A stretch of DNA of 64,000 nt. Source: Stutzerimonas stutzeri (GTDB lineage: Bacteria; Pseudomonadota; Gammaproteobacteria; Pseudomonadales; Pseudomonadaceae). How positions within the stretch are numbered: the stretch's first letter is position 1; each line of letters starts with the position of its first letter. Shown one piece after another: positions 8,745 to 18,162 of this stretch. The translations under genes were made by a program, and so were the position numbers. The DNA lies in contig DGLA01000002.1 of NCBI GenBank assembly GCA_002387205.1, positions 62,001-126,000 of the forward strand. Reading direction: 5' to 3'. The notes under the pieces were generated by a model, which saw only the letters and a list, made by a program, of their open reading frames with translations, was not told the origin of the DNA and searched no databases.

Positions 8745-9431
8745 ATGCGTCTACTTGCCGTTTTCCTGCTCAGTGGTCTTGCCTCGCTGGCCCATGCCGA
8801 AGAGCAGGCCATGGATCGTTTCAACTACCTCATGGGTGATCCCGTGCGGCGCGAGCAAGCCTTTTCGGCCGGGCGGGAGCGTGCGCTGTTCTGTGGCTAT
8901 TGCCATGGCGAGAACGGCAACAGCAAGCGGCCGCATATCCCCAACCTGGCCGCGCAGAATCCTATTTACCTGTTTCACTCGTTTGAAAAGTTCGCCAACG
9001 GCGAGCGCATCGACTATGTGATGTCGAACCTGGCCAAGAGCCTGACGCTGGAAGATCGGGTCAACATCGCTGTGTATTTCAGCCAGCAAAAGGTCGTGCC
9101 GTCCGGAAAAGTGGCTGATGCTGCGCTGGTCCAGCGGGGCGCGAGCCTCTTCCAGGGCACCTGCATCGGCTGCCACGGGGATCATGCACAAGGCATGGAA
9201 ACCATGCCGCGTCTCGCCGGCCAACCGGATGAGTACATTCGCAAGGCCTTGACCCGCTTTCGCAACAACGACCCGAGTCGTGCCGGTTCGGTCATGATCG
9301 GTGTTGCCGGCAGGTTGTCGGAAGCGGAGATCGAGGCCCTGGTCGCCTATCTGAGCCAGCTCACCTTGACGGCGCAGCAGGAAAAGCGCGCCAGTGCCCA
9401 ACTGATTGGCGCGGCGATTCGCGAGCCATGA
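8745..9431 (+). CDS. Diheme cytochrome c, c4-like
   Basis: 228 residues. A signal peptide (MRLLAVFLLSGLASLAHA) is followed by two c-type heme sites, CGYCH at residues 50-54 and CIGCH at 140-144, one in each half as in tandem-domain cytochrome c4. The Met ligand candidates lie after each motif (VMSNLAK, SVMIGVAGRL). It probably shuttles electrons in the periplasm. No terminal oxidase or reductase gene is adjacent, so its partner is unknown. It converges with the codB-like gene. Confidence 0.88.
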   Translation: MRLLAVFLLSGLASLAHAEEQAMDRFNYLMGDPVRREQAFSAGRERALFCGYCHGENGNSKRPHIPNLAAQNPIYLFHSFEKFANGERIDYVMSNLAKSLTLEDRVNIAVYFSQQKVVPSGKVADAALVQRGASLFQGTCIGCHGDHAQGMETMPRLAGQPDEYIRKALTRFRNNDPSRAGSVMIGVAGRLSEAEIEALVAYLSQLTLTAQQEKRASAQLIGAAIREP

Positions 9432-9447
9432 ACCTGACCTCGATCGA

Positions 9448-10719
9448 TCAGGCCCCGGGCTCGCTCAGAACCCTGCGAGACAGGGCCATCCGCTGTCCGG
9501 CATGGAGCAGGATGTACCCTCCCGCCCCGACCAGGATGCCGACGATAGGTGCAACCCACGGCGAAAAGTAGGCGCAGGCCGCCCCAACAACATAGGCCGC
9601 CAGGCCCATGCCATTGAAGCGAGGCAGCTTCGCGTTGGCGAGCTTCGGATACCTGCCACGGTGCACGACGAAGTAATCCGCCATGATCACTCCTCCAATG
9701 GGCGGGATGATCGAGCCCAGCAGGACCAGAAACGGGATCAGCAGTTCATACATGCCGCCTAGCGCCAGCAGCGTGCCGATAAAGGCGCCGGCCAGTGTGA
9801 CCAGCCGGCGACGCTCGGTGCGCAGAAGATTGCAGCCGGCGGCGGCGAAGTTGTAGATGGTGTTGTCCTGGGTGGTCCAGAGGTTGAGAAACAGCATCAC
9901 CACGGCGGCCATGGACAAGCCTTGCAGTACCAGCACTTCGACGATATCCGGCTGCTGATAAACGATAGCGCCGTAGGCGCCGGCAACGATCATCAGTCCG
10001 TTTCCGATGAAAAACCCGATCAGGCTGGCAAACATCGCGACCTTGGGGATCTTGGCGAAGCGCGTCCAGTTGGTGGCCTGGGTGGCGCCGCTGACGAAGG
10101 TACCGAACACCATGGTGATTGCCATTCCCAGGCTCATCCCTTCGCTGGGCTGTACGGCGAGCAACGGCTGAAGCCCGCCGATATCGCGGGTAGCAATCCA
10201 TAGCGACACCACCAGCAGCACCAGCATCGCCGGTACGGCCACGCGCGACAGCAAGTCCAGCCCCTTGTAGCCTACGAAAGCAGTCAGGCAGAAACCGAAA
10301 CCAAACAGCACCATCAGTGGCATGGTCAGGCTTTGTGGCAACTCCAGCAATTTGACCAGCACGATGGCGATGGTCGCCGTGCCCCACGCATACCAGCCGA
10401 TCTGGGTGAAGCCGAGCAGAAAATCCGACAGCTTGCTGCCGAGCTCACCAAAGCAGAAACGTCCCATCAGCACCGAGTTGAGCCCACTGCGGCAGGCAAT
10501 CACACCGAGCACGCCGGCGTAGAGCCCCAGCAAGAGGTTGCCGATGACGGCCGCCCAGATCATGGTCTTGAAGTCGAAGGCCAGGCCGATCTTGCCGCCA
10601 GCAAACATGGTGGCGGTAAAGAAGGTGAAGCCGAACAGCAGGACGGCTGTCGACCACAACCCCTTGCGGGCGTTGGCGGGCACCTCGCTAAGCGGATAGT
10701 CACGTTCTTTTTGGCTCAT
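9448..10719 (-). CDS. codB: Cytosine/purine permease (NCS1 family)
   Basis: 423 residues from the ATG at 10719, which has AGGAG about 8 bases upstream; a longer in-frame extension lacks such a site. About 12 hydrophobic segments are seen. NCS1 features include MIWAAVIGNLLLGLYAG near the N-terminus and FGTFVSGATQATNWTRFAK in the middle. It is probably a proton or sodium symporter for a nucleobase. No cytosine deaminase gene is adjacent, so the substrate is an inference from family. Confidence 0.83.
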   Translation of the reverse strand: MSQKERDYPLSEVPANARKGLWSTAVLLFGFTFFTATMFAGGKIGLAFDFKTMIWAAVIGNLLLGLYAGVLGVIACRSGLNSVLMGRFCFGELGSKLSDFLLGFTQIGWYAWGTATIAIVLVKLLELPQSLTMPLMVLFGFGFCLTAFVGYKGLDLLSRVAVPAMLVLLVVSLWIATRDIGGLQPLLAVQPSEGMSLGMAITMVFGTFVSGATQATNWTRFAKIPKVAMFASLIGFFIGNGLMIVAGAYGAIVYQQPDIVEVLVLQGLSMAAVVMLFLNLWTTQDNTIYNFAAAGCNLLRTERRRLVTLAGAFIGTLLALGGMYELLIPFLVLLGSIIPPIGGVIMADYFVVHRGRYPKLANAKLPRFNGMGLAAYVVGAACAYFSPWVAPIVGILVGAGGYILLHAGQRMALSRRVLSEPGA

Positions 10720-10903
10720 GGCGCAAGCTCCTGCAGATGGTTGTTCCCTTGCCTGTGCAGGGTGTATGCCAGCCATCCGCTGCTTGAAAACGGCCGCGTT
10801 GCATAACGGCGCGCACGATCCTGCCCCTGATGAGGGCGCAACGGCCGCGTACCGCACCGGAATCGAACCTGTCGCGCCCGTACGCAGCGGGCGAGGCAGG
10901 GCT

Positions 10904-11007
10904 GAGAAGCAGTTTGAAGCCTGAAGCTGGAAGCTTGAAGTAAAAGCCGAAAGAGCTTGAAGGTGTTTCGGCGCCGGCCCGCACGCTGATCCAGCTTCCA
11001 GCTTCTT
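10904..11007. repeat. Degenerate heptamer repeats with inverted copy
   Basis: From 10904 the sequence repeats variants of GAAGCTG about every seven bases (GAAGCCT, GAAGCTG, GAAGCTT). An inverted copy (CCAGCTTCCAGCTTCTT) lies at 10991-11007. The same heptamer is present in cleaner form at 54520-54596. Confidence 0.6.
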
Positions 11008-11136
11008 ATCGCCGTCGGTGCCGATGACTTGCTTGAGGCACTACGCGAACGCGGCGCCGATCCCGAGGCAAGCGACCCGCTAGGCAACAGGGTCGAGAGC
11101 CTGGGCGTGGAGAAATCCGTACCCGCTGATCAGTAA
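11008..11136 (+). pseudogene. Possible truncated coding fragment
   Basis: An open frame beginning just after the heptamer repeats encodes about 42 residues of ordinary composition (ADDLLEALRERGADPEA, then DPLGNRVESLGVE) and ends in TAA at 11134-11136, inside the 3' end of cynS on the other strand. No start codon or ribosome binding site is present; the frame is closed upstream by a stop near 10987. It may be the 3' stump of a lost gene. Family not recognised. Confidence 0.3.
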
Positions 11137-11579
11137 CTCTTGTACGGCAGGAATTTGCCGGACAGCACGACATTGACGCGATCTCCCTTGGGGTCCGGCT
11201 GGCGCTGGATGTCCATGGAGAAATCGATGGCGCTCATGATGCCGTCGCCGAATTCTTCGTGGATCAGCTCCTTGATTGTGCTGCCGTAGACATTGACCAG
11301 CTCGTACCAGCGGTAGATCAGCGGGTCGGTGGGCACTGACGTCGGCAGCGACCCCTTATAAGGCACGATCTGCAGCCAGGCGATGGCTTCATCCGGCAGC
11401 TCGAAGAGCTTGCCAAGGGTTTCCGCCTGCTTCTTGTCGAAGGCCATCTGGCCGAGGCAGCCGGCGGTGGTCCATTCCTTGGACATGCCGATGGATTCAG
11501 CTACCTGGGTCCACTTCAGGTTCTTGCGCACCTTGGCGGAGACGATCATCTGGGTCACTTGGCTGCGGCAGGAGATCAT
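11130..11579 (-). CDS. cynS: Cyanate hydratase (cyanase)
   Basis: 149 residues. It converts cyanate and bicarbonate to ammonia and CO2. The N-terminal helical domain (NLKWTQVAESIGMSKEW) is followed by the catalytic domain with IYRWYELVNVYGSTIKELI and DGIMSAIDF. R90, E93 and S116 match the Arg96/Glu99/Ser122 triad of the E. coli enzyme with a constant offset of six. No cynT carbonic anhydrase, cynR or cyanate transporter is next to it, so it is an isolated copy. Confidence 0.95.
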   Translation of the reverse strand: MISCRSQVTQMIVSAKVRKNLKWTQVAESIGMSKEWTTAGCLGQMAFDKKQAETLGKLFELPDEAIAWLQIVPYKGSLPTSVPTDPLIYRWYELVNVYGSTIKELIHEEFGDGIMSAIDFSMDIQRQPDPKGDRVNVVLSGKFLPYKSY

Positions 11580-11738
11580 TTGCGGGTTCCTCTTCGAATG
11601 GCGTGAACGAGCCGCAGAGTGCGGCTGGACGCCTGTTTCGATGCAGAGGATGTGCCAGCGCCGATCAGGCAGGGCGGTGAACGAAGTGAGGGGTACGGCC
11701 GGGTTCGGTCAGCGGCCGCTTGGCCGGCCGTGCCGGTG

Positions 11739-12566
11739 CTATCTGGACGGCTTGAGATTGCGAGCGTAGAGCGCCTTGCCACCGGTGGACGTCGTACCCC
11801 GGGCTTCCAGCTCGAAGCGCCTGGGCTGGGATTTGATCAGGTCGCTGAGTTTCTTGAAGCCGTACAGGCGCGGATCGAAGGCCGGGCGGAGTTTGCCAAT
11901 ATTTGCGCCCAGCGCGCCGAGATGCACCCAGTCGTCCTCGTCGTCAGCAATGTCGCTGAGCACCTTGGCGATGAAATCCACCGGGACCTTCTGCGCTTTG
12001 ACCTGGGCATTCCTGTCGGCAGCCCGGGACTCTTCCTCCTTCTCGGCGGGCGTCGCAACAGCTGGTTTGTCGCCGCTGGTCGGTGGCTCCTGCGAAGCCT
12101 TGGGCGCGTCGGCGCGCAGGATCTCGGTGTAGATGAACTTGTCGCAGGCGGAGACGAACGGCGATGGCGTCTTCTGTTCGCCAAAACCGTAGACAGTGAG
12201 CCCTTCCTCGCGCAGCCGAGCGGCCAGGCGGGTGAAGTCGCTGTCGCTGGAGACCAGGCAAAAGCCATCGAAGCGCCGGGTATAGAGCAGGTCCATGGCG
12301 TCGATGATCAGCGAACTGTCGGTGGCGTTCTTGCCCGATGTGTAGGCGAACTGCTGGATCGGCTGGATCGAATGGTCGAGCAAGACCTTTTTCCAGCTGC
12401 CCAGGTTGGGCTTGGTCCAGTCGCCATAGATGCGCTTGACGCTGGCGACACCGTACTTGGCAATCTCTTCGAAAAGCCCCTCGACAATGGCGGCGGGTGC
12501 GTTGTCGGCGTCGATCAGAACGGCCAGATGGATCTGTTGACGGGGGTTGCTGGGTTTGGCGGCCAT
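11739..12566 (-). CDS. NYN-domain protein with OST-HTH (LOTUS) C-terminus
   Basis: 275 residues. Residues ~14-150 form a NYN/LabA-like PIN-fold domain: VLIDADNAPAAIV, DSSLIIDAMDLLY and FCLVSSDSDFTRLAARLREEG carry the acidic residues expected of a metal-dependent ribonuclease. A Lys/Glu/Pro-rich linker (~160-195) leads to an OST-HTH-like domain (DDWVHLGALGANIGKLRPAFDPRLYGFKKLSDLI), an RNA-binding module. It is probably an RNA-processing enzyme; target unknown. It stands alone between cynS and the symporter. Confidence 0.82.
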   Translation of the reverse strand: MAAKPSNPRQQIHLAVLIDADNAPAAIVEGLFEEIAKYGVASVKRIYGDWTKPNLGSWKKVLLDHSIQPIQQFAYTSGKNATDSSLIIDAMDLLYTRRFDGFCLVSSDSDFTRLAARLREEGLTVYGFGEQKTPSPFVSACDKFIYTEILRADAPKASQEPPTSGDKPAVATPAEKEEESRAADRNAQVKAQKVPVDFIAKVLSDIADDEDDWVHLGALGANIGKLRPAFDPRLYGFKKLSDLIKSQPRRFELEARGTTSTGGKALYARNLKPSR

Positions 12567-12803
12567 GGCGCGTCCTGGAGAAAAATGTCCGGCCGACCAT
12601 AACGCCAGCTAGGCCCGTTACGCCATAGCCGGGCCATGTAGCGAGTGCAATCGGCAGGCTCACTTGGTGGGTCGATGGAACCCTCGCCATCGAGGCGGTT
12701 CCGACCCTTGGTCCAGGCTGCTCGTAGCCGCGCTGGCTGGTGCCGGCCAGCATAGCGGCTAGAGTAAGTCGTACCCCTACGTCTCCTACGAATAGGCGCC
12801 TAC

Positions 12804-14216
12804 ATGACCGCAGTCATCGACTTCCTCAACACCATCTTCTGGGGCTACGTGCTTATCTACGGTCTGCTGGCAGTCGGTGTGTTCTTCACCATCCGCCTGG
12901 GCTTCCTGCAGTTCCTACACTTCGGTGAAATGGTTCGGGCTATCAGGGGAGCGAGACAGAGCGACTCCTCGGGTATTTCGCCGTTCCAGGCGCTATGCAC
13001 CAGCCTGGCGTCGCGGGTCGGCACCGGGAATCTGGCCGGAGTGGCGGTTGCGCTGTATCTCGGTGGTGCCGGCGCGATCTTCTGGATGTGGATGGTGGCG
13101 CTGGTAGGCATGGCGACGGCTTACGCGGAAAGCTCGCTCGCCCAGCTTTACAAGGTGCGCGACGGGGAGGGCCAGTATCGAGGGGGGCCGGCCTTCTATA
13201 TCGCCAGAGGCCTGAAGGCGCCCTGGGCTGGTGGCGTGTTTTCCGTTGCGCTGATCATTTCCTTCGGGCTGGTCTTCAATGCCGTGCAGGCCAACTCCAT
13301 CGCCGATGCCATGCAGGGGGCTTTCGGCATTCCGAAGCTGTGGGTGGGCATAGCCGTCGCGATACTGGCGGGAATGGTGATCTTTGGCGGACTGCGCTCG
13401 ATTGCACGTTTTGCCGAACTGGTGGTGCCATTGATGGCGGGCCTCTATGTGCTCATGGCCCTGATCGTCCTGCTGATGAACATCTCAGAGGTGCCAGGCG
13501 TGCTGATGACCATCGTCCGTAGCGCCTTCGGCCTGGAGGAAGCTGCGGGCGGCGTGGCAGGTTCGGTCACCGCGGCGATGCTCAACGGCATCAAGCGCGG
13601 GCTGTTTTCCAACGAGGCAGGTATGGGCTCGGCGCCCAACGTGGCGGCGACCGCCACGCCCGCACCGCACCATCCCTCGTCCCAGGGGCTGGTGCAGGCG
13701 ATGGGTGTGTTCATCGATACCATCGTCATCTGCACCGCGACGGCCGTGATGATCCTGCTCGCGGGCGTGCTTGAACCAGGTTCCGGCGTGACCGGCACGC
13801 AGCTGACCCAGCAGGCGATGGAGACCCACATCGGTGTGGCCGGTACCTACTTCATTGCCATCGCCATCCTGTTCTTCGCCTTTACCTCCATCGTTGCCAA
13901 CTATTCCTATGCCGAAAACGCACTGATCTTTCTCGGCGCCGGCAACAGGCTCGGGCTGACCTTGCTGCGGCTGGCCGCGCTGGGCATGGTGATCTGGGGT
14001 GCCTATGAAGCGGTGACGACGGTGTTCAACGCCGCGGATGCATCGATGGGGCTGATGGCGACAATCAACCTGATCGCGATCCTGTTGCTGTCCGGGACGG
14101 TGGTAAAGCTGACCAAGGACTACATGGCGCAGATCAAGGCGGGTGGTGTGCCCACGTTCAGGGCGGCCGACTACCCGGAGCTGAAGGCAAAGATCAACAA
14201 CAACATCTGGCGCTGA
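12804..14216 (+). CDS. Alanine/glycine:cation symporter (AGCS family)
   Basis: 470 residues with about 10-11 membrane segments. AGCS signatures include ALCTSLASRVGTGNLAGVAVALYLGGAGAIFWMW (residues ~54-88) and GLFSNEAGMGSAPNVAATA. The family imports alanine or glycine with sodium. The start has no strong Shine-Dalgarno. It is a single-gene unit; the following genes are on the opposite strand. Confidence 0.92.
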   Translation: MTAVIDFLNTIFWGYVLIYGLLAVGVFFTIRLGFLQFLHFGEMVRAIRGARQSDSSGISPFQALCTSLASRVGTGNLAGVAVALYLGGAGAIFWMWMVALVGMATAYAESSLAQLYKVRDGEGQYRGGPAFYIARGLKAPWAGGVFSVALIISFGLVFNAVQANSIADAMQGAFGIPKLWVGIAVAILAGMVIFGGLRSIARFAELVVPLMAGLYVLMALIVLLMNISEVPGVLMTIVRSAFGLEEAAGGVAGSVTAAMLNGIKRGLFSNEAGMGSAPNVAATATPAPHHPSSQGLVQAMGVFIDTIVICTATAVMILLAGVLEPGSGVTGTQLTQQAMETHIGVAGTYFIAIAILFFAFTSIVANYSYAENALIFLGAGNRLGLTLLRLAALGMVIWGAYEAVTTVFNAADASMGLMATINLIAILLLSGTVVKLTKDYMAQIKAGGVPTFRAADYPELKAKINNNIWR

Positions 14217-14286
14217 TCGAGAGGCTCCCCGGCCATCGGGCCAGGTGTCGCAGGCCGAACATTCGGGGAGGCGACCAGAACCCGGC

Positions 14287-14745
14287 CTAGAGCGGGATCA
14301 CACCGAACCCCCGCGCCATCAGCGCTGCCAGCAGAGGAATCAGCAGCAGGGCGAGCAATTCCAGACGGATGACCAGCTTGACCCGACGCGCGCTGGCGGG
14401 GCTGATCGAGGGCACCTTTCCGGCTTTCAACGCCGGGCGCCACTTCAGGAAGGTTACGGTGGGGTAGATCGATAGCACCGCGACCGCGACGAACAGGCCG
14501 ATCTTGGCGTGAAAGAAGCTGTTGTTCAGGTAATAGTCGAGGCCCTTGCCATAGCGCATCGCCCTTGCAGCGCCGGTAATCAGCACCAGCCCGGCCGCGA
14601 TGCCAAAGGCCAGATCGACACGAAACAGGCTGCGTGCGCGCTTGAAGTTCAGCGGCAGGCGAAACAGCTGATGCTCGAGCACCAGCAGGGAAAACAGCAG
14701 GAAGATCGCCACGAAGTGCAGGTAGGCGGCGACGGCATAGGCCAT
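14287..14745 (-). CDS. DUF2214 family membrane protein
   Basis: 152 residues with four predicted membrane helices: ~5-24, ~45-62, ~80-100 and ~125-147. Conserved family features include FHAKIGLFVAVAVLSIYPT and a His in HFVAIFLLF. Function is unknown. It lies 18 bases downstream of the MATE transporter gene on the same strand and is probably co-transcribed with it. Confidence 0.8.
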   Translation of the reverse strand: MAYAVAAYLHFVAIFLLFSLLVLEHQLFRLPLNFKRARSLFRVDLAFGIAAGLVLITGAARAMRYGKGLDYYLNNSFFHAKIGLFVAVAVLSIYPTVTFLKWRPALKAGKVPSISPASARRVKLVIRLELLALLLIPLLAALMARGFGVIPL

Positions 14746-14763
14746 TTGTTCAGGATCCTCAGG

Positions 14764-16146
14764 TCAGCGGTTGCTGCGCATGGTTGCTTCGGCGGGCGTG
14801 CCGTGGCTCTGGGTGAACCATTGCTGTCGCCGCTGCAGGCGACGGGCGATGCTGCCCAGACAGATGCCCCGCAGCAGCATGAAGGCGAGAAAGGCCAGCC
14901 ACAATCCATGGTTGCCCATCCCACGCAACAGCCAGCCCAATGGTAGCGACATCAGCACCGCGAGCAGCATGGCGTTTCGCATTTCCCGCGCGCGGGTGGC
15001 GCCGATGAACAGACCGTCGAGCAGATAGCTCCAGACCGCGACCAGCGGCAGCGCGGCGAGATAGGGCAAGTACAGGGTCGCGGTGTCGCGCACCGAAGGA
15101 ATGTCGGTCTGCAAGTTGATGAACAGCTCACCGCCGAACAGGAAAAACAGCCCGAACGCCAGGCTCGCCAGCAATGACCATCCGCCGGATACGGTCAGGA
15201 TCCGGCGCAGCTCGGTGCGGCTCTGCGCGCCAATAGCGTGGCCGCTGAGCGCCTCGACCGCATGGGCGAGGCCGTCGAGGGCATGCGCGGTCAACATCAG
15301 GCCGTTAAGCAGTAGCGCATTGGCCGCCACCGTGGCATCGCCCAGCCGTGTCCCCTGTACCGTGACCAGAAAGAACACCAGCTGTAGCGCCAGTGAACGC
15401 AGAAAGATGTCGCGGTTGACCGACATCAGCGGTCGCCAGCTGGCCCAGCGGCTCAATGCCTGGCTGTCCAGCCGGCCGGGATAGCGCAGCAGGGCACTAC
15501 GGGTCAGTGTCAGGCCTACCAGCACTCCGCTCCAGTCGGCAATCACCGAGGCACGCGCCGCGCCGGCCACGCCCCAGTCCAGGCCGATTACGAACCAAAG
15601 GTCCAGCGCTACGTTGGTGAGGTTCGTCGTCAGCAGGATCGCCAGCGGCGCGCGGGCGTTCTGGGTGCCCAGAAACCAGCCGATCAGCGCCAGGCTGGCC
15701 AGCGCGGCGGGCAGGCCGAACAGACGCGTGTGGAAGTAGGTCTCGGTGAGGCGGTCCAGTTCTGCCGAGGGCTGCATCAACAGCAGTGCGTAGCCTTTGA
15801 GCGGCAGCGCGACCAGGCTCAGTAGCAAGGCGAAGCCGATGGCCAGCAGCAACCCCTGGAGCAGAACCTGGCGTAAGCCACCGCCATCCTGTCGGCCGGC
15901 CGCCTGTGCTGCGAAGCCGGTGGTGCCCATGCGCAGAAACCCCATCACCCAGACCAGCAAGGTGTAGAGGCTGCCGCCGACGGCCACCGAAGCCAACTGA
16001 TGGGCGTGCGGCAGATGGCCGATGACGGCGCTGTCCACCAGCGCCACCAGAGGCACGGAAAGGTTGGAAAGAATCATTGGCGCAGCCAGCGCCCAGACCC
16101 GTCTATGGGTGGGGGCGTGCCGCCAGGCGGTCAACAGCCGTGACAT
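14764..16146 (-). CDS. MATE family efflux transporter (DinF-like)
   Basis: 460 residues, 12 membrane segments arranged as two six-helix halves. The N-terminal pattern RVWALAAPMILSNLSVPLVALVDSAVIGHL is a classic DinF/MATE start. It probably exports drugs or oxidised metabolites with Na+ or H+ antiport. The DUF2214 gene follows at once. Confidence 0.9.
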   Translation of the reverse strand: MSRLLTAWRHAPTHRRVWALAAPMILSNLSVPLVALVDSAVIGHLPHAHQLASVAVGGSLYTLLVWVMGFLRMGTTGFAAQAAGRQDGGGLRQVLLQGLLLAIGFALLLSLVALPLKGYALLLMQPSAELDRLTETYFHTRLFGLPAALASLALIGWFLGTQNARAPLAILLTTNLTNVALDLWFVIGLDWGVAGAARASVIADWSGVLVGLTLTRSALLRYPGRLDSQALSRWASWRPLMSVNRDIFLRSLALQLVFFLVTVQGTRLGDATVAANALLLNGLMLTAHALDGLAHAVEALSGHAIGAQSRTELRRILTVSGGWSLLASLAFGLFFLFGGELFINLQTDIPSVRDTATLYLPYLAALPLVAVWSYLLDGLFIGATRAREMRNAMLLAVLMSLPLGWLLRGMGNHGLWLAFLAFMLLRGICLGSIARRLQRRQQWFTQSHGTPAEATMRSNR

Positions 16147-16208
16147 GTAGGGCTCCAGAACAGCCGGGCATCATACGCCTCGAGCCACAATCTCGCAGCT
16201 TCAAGCCC

Positions 16209-16502
16209 TCAATGAATCAGCCAGCTCAACAGCCATAGGCCAAGAAACAGATAGATCACACCGGCAATGATCGAGCGCCGAAAGAAGGCGCGGAAGGCTC
16301 CTACCAACAGCATCAGGCCGATAGCTAGGGCAATCAGGCTGATGAGCGAACGATCCATGCCGAGGGTTCGCGACAGGCCCTCGAGAAAGTTGGCACCGGC
16401 ATCGGCGAACAGGCCGAAGAAGCCGCTCAGCGCATCGACGATGTAGCGGATTACCGTGCCGAGCGCCTGGCCCAACCATTCGAAGAAACTTTCCACCCGC
16501 AT
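16209..16502 (-). CDS. Small membrane protein of unknown function
   Basis: 97 residues from the ATG at 16502, which has AGGAG 7 bases upstream. An amphipathic N-terminal part (FFEWLGQALGTVIRYIVDALSGFFGLFADAG) is followed by two membrane helices (SLIALAIGLMLLVGAF and SIIAGVIYLFLGLWLLSWLIH). It is probably an inner membrane protein. No family recognised. Confidence 0.65.
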   Translation of the reverse strand: MRVESFFEWLGQALGTVIRYIVDALSGFFGLFADAGANFLEGLSRTLGMDRSLISLIALAIGLMLLVGAFRAFFRRSIIAGVIYLFLGLWLLSWLIH

Positions 16503-16715
16503 GTTGCACTCCTGCCGTACGATCCGAGGCTGCAAGCGCAGCCGTTCCCCGGGGCATTGGGCTGTTAAACCGTCTGGCAGTTCCCGGTCTGGCGATTGAA
16601 CCGTCGTCTTTGCGGCGGGTCAGTACGAGGCTGAGCGGAGTTGCCATGCGCGGCGTCATGCAAATGCAATCCGTTCCGAGCAGTCTGTCAGCCAACCCAT
16701 ACCGAGAAAAATGAC

Positions 16716-17651
16716 ATGCCCAGCTCCAACCCCACCTGGCCGCGATGGCTTTCCGTGGTCCGCCCGCAGGTCTGGGCGCTGGGTATGCTGGCTGCCGTGT
16801 TGCTGTATCTCGGATCCACCGTTCATCTCGATGAGCGAGTGTTCTATTCGCTGCAATCTGCCTGGCATCAGGACAGCCGACAGGCGCGCAGCCTCTTGCT
16901 TCCAGGGTATCAGGTGCGTGTCGAAGCGCAGCCGGTGGCGTCCGTGGCCAACAATCTGTCCGGGCTGACCTTCGATGAGCAGCGCAATCACCTCTGGGCG
17001 GTGGTGAACAATCCCGAGGAACTGGTCGCGCTGGACGCGGACGGACGCTTCATGGCGCGTTATCCGCTGAAGGGTTTCACTGATGTCGAGGCCGTCACCT
17101 ACCTCGGTGACGATCTGCTGGCCGTCGCTGAAGAGCGCAGTCAGTCGATCGTGATCCTGCCGGTGCCTACCGCACCGGGCGCGCTGCAACGAGACGAGTT
17201 TGCGTCGGTCACTCTCGCGCTGGACGCGCCGGACAATACCGGTTTCGAAGGGCTCGGCTACGATCGCGCCGGCGACAGGCTGTTCGTGGTGAAGGAGCAT
17301 TCGCCGCGCAAGCTCTACGAAATTCGCGGTCTCAAGGCCAGCCTAAACGGACAGATGAATCTCAGTGTCATCGACCGCGAAGCCTGGATCGAGGACAAGG
17401 ACATGGCGAGCGACCTCGCTTCGGTGCACTTCGACGGACGCACCGGCCATCTCGTGCTGCTTAGCGACGAAGCGAAGATGATGCTCGAGCTGGATGGCGA
17501 AGGGGAACTGGTCAGTTTTCGTTCATTGTGGAGCGGCTTTGCCGGGTTGAAGAGCAGCGTCCCGCAGGCCGAAGGCATGACCTTCGATGCGTTCGGCAAT
17601 CTGTATCTGGTCAGCGAGCCTAACCTGTTCTACGCCTTCGAACGTGAGTAA
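16716..17651 (+). CDS. SdiA-regulated domain protein
   Basis: 311 residues. An N-terminal membrane anchor (QVWALGMLAAVLLYLGSTV) is followed by a six-bladed beta-propeller: NNLSGLTFDEQRNHLWAVVNNPEELVALD and QAEGMTFDAFGNLYLVSEPNLFY. It matches the SdiA-regulated family, whose biochemical role is unclear. The ATG at 16716 precedes MPSSNPTWPRW; an in-frame ATG further upstream would add an implausible cysteine-rich leader. Confidence 0.82.
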   Translation: MPSSNPTWPRWLSVVRPQVWALGMLAAVLLYLGSTVHLDERVFYSLQSAWHQDSRQARSLLLPGYQVRVEAQPVASVANNLSGLTFDEQRNHLWAVVNNPEELVALDADGRFMARYPLKGFTDVEAVTYLGDDLLAVAEERSQSIVILPVPTAPGALQRDEFASVTLALDAPDNTGFEGLGYDRAGDRLFVVKEHSPRKLYEIRGLKASLNGQMNLSVIDREAWIEDKDMASDLASVHFDGRTGHLVLLSDEAKMMLELDGEGELVSFRSLWSGFAGLKSSVPQAEGMTFDAFGNLYLVSEPNLFYAFERE

Positions 17652-17652
17652 C

Positions 17653-18102
17653 TTAGCCGCGACGGATCATCCACACCCCACCGAATATCAGTAGCAGCCC
17701 GGCAATCTTGCCGAGGCTGATGGATGACTGGCGAAAGCCTGCCCAGCCAAAGTGGTCCAGCAGCAGCGCCATGCCCAGCTGCCCGGCGAGCACGAGGGCC
17801 ATAAACAGCAATGCACCGATGCGCGGGCCGGCGAAGGCGGCCGTGGCGATGAAGAACATCCCCAGCAATCCGGCGCACCAGTGGTACCACTGCAGCCCCC
17901 GCAGCGCTTGCAAAGCTGGCATGTCCCGCTGGAACAGCACAACACAAACCAGCGCCACGGTGCCCACCGCGAACGACAGCATCGCTGCGCTCATCACACT
18001 GCCAAGGTGCTTGGCGACCTGCCCGTTGATGCCAGCCTGGAGGGGCAGAAAAGCTCCGGCGACAAAGGGCAGAACGAGAAGCCACCAGGCTACGACGGGC
18101 AT
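17653..18102 (-). CDS. DMT superfamily transporter, YdcZ type (DUF606)
   Basis: 149 residues with five membrane helices. Family features are WLLVLPFVAGAFLPLQAGINGQVAKHLG at the N-terminus and LVLAGQLGMALLLDHFGWAGFRQ. These half-size DMT proteins probably act as dimers; the substrate is unknown. The stop is one base from the end of the convergent SdiA-regulated gene. Confidence 0.85.
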   Translation of the reverse strand: MPVVAWWLLVLPFVAGAFLPLQAGINGQVAKHLGSVMSAAMLSFAVGTVALVCVVLFQRDMPALQALRGLQWYHWCAGLLGMFFIATAAFAGPRIGALLFMALVLAGQLGMALLLDHFGWAGFRQSSISLGKIAGLLLIFGGVWMIRRG

Positions 18103-18162
18103 GAAGATTTCCTCCGGGAAAAAAGAAGCCCGCCGACGTGGCGGGCCGGGTCGGCCGGCATG

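Noticed and set aside
10720..10860. Possible TPP or other riboswitch before codB
   Set aside because: The conserved CUGAGA and GAACCUGAU-type segments are missing; only a generic hairpin-rich leader is seen.
10850..10880. tRNA T-arm-like sequence (GGTTCGATTCC on the minus strand)
   Set aside because: No matching acceptor, D or anticodon stems could be drawn around it, and the T stem has a mismatch.
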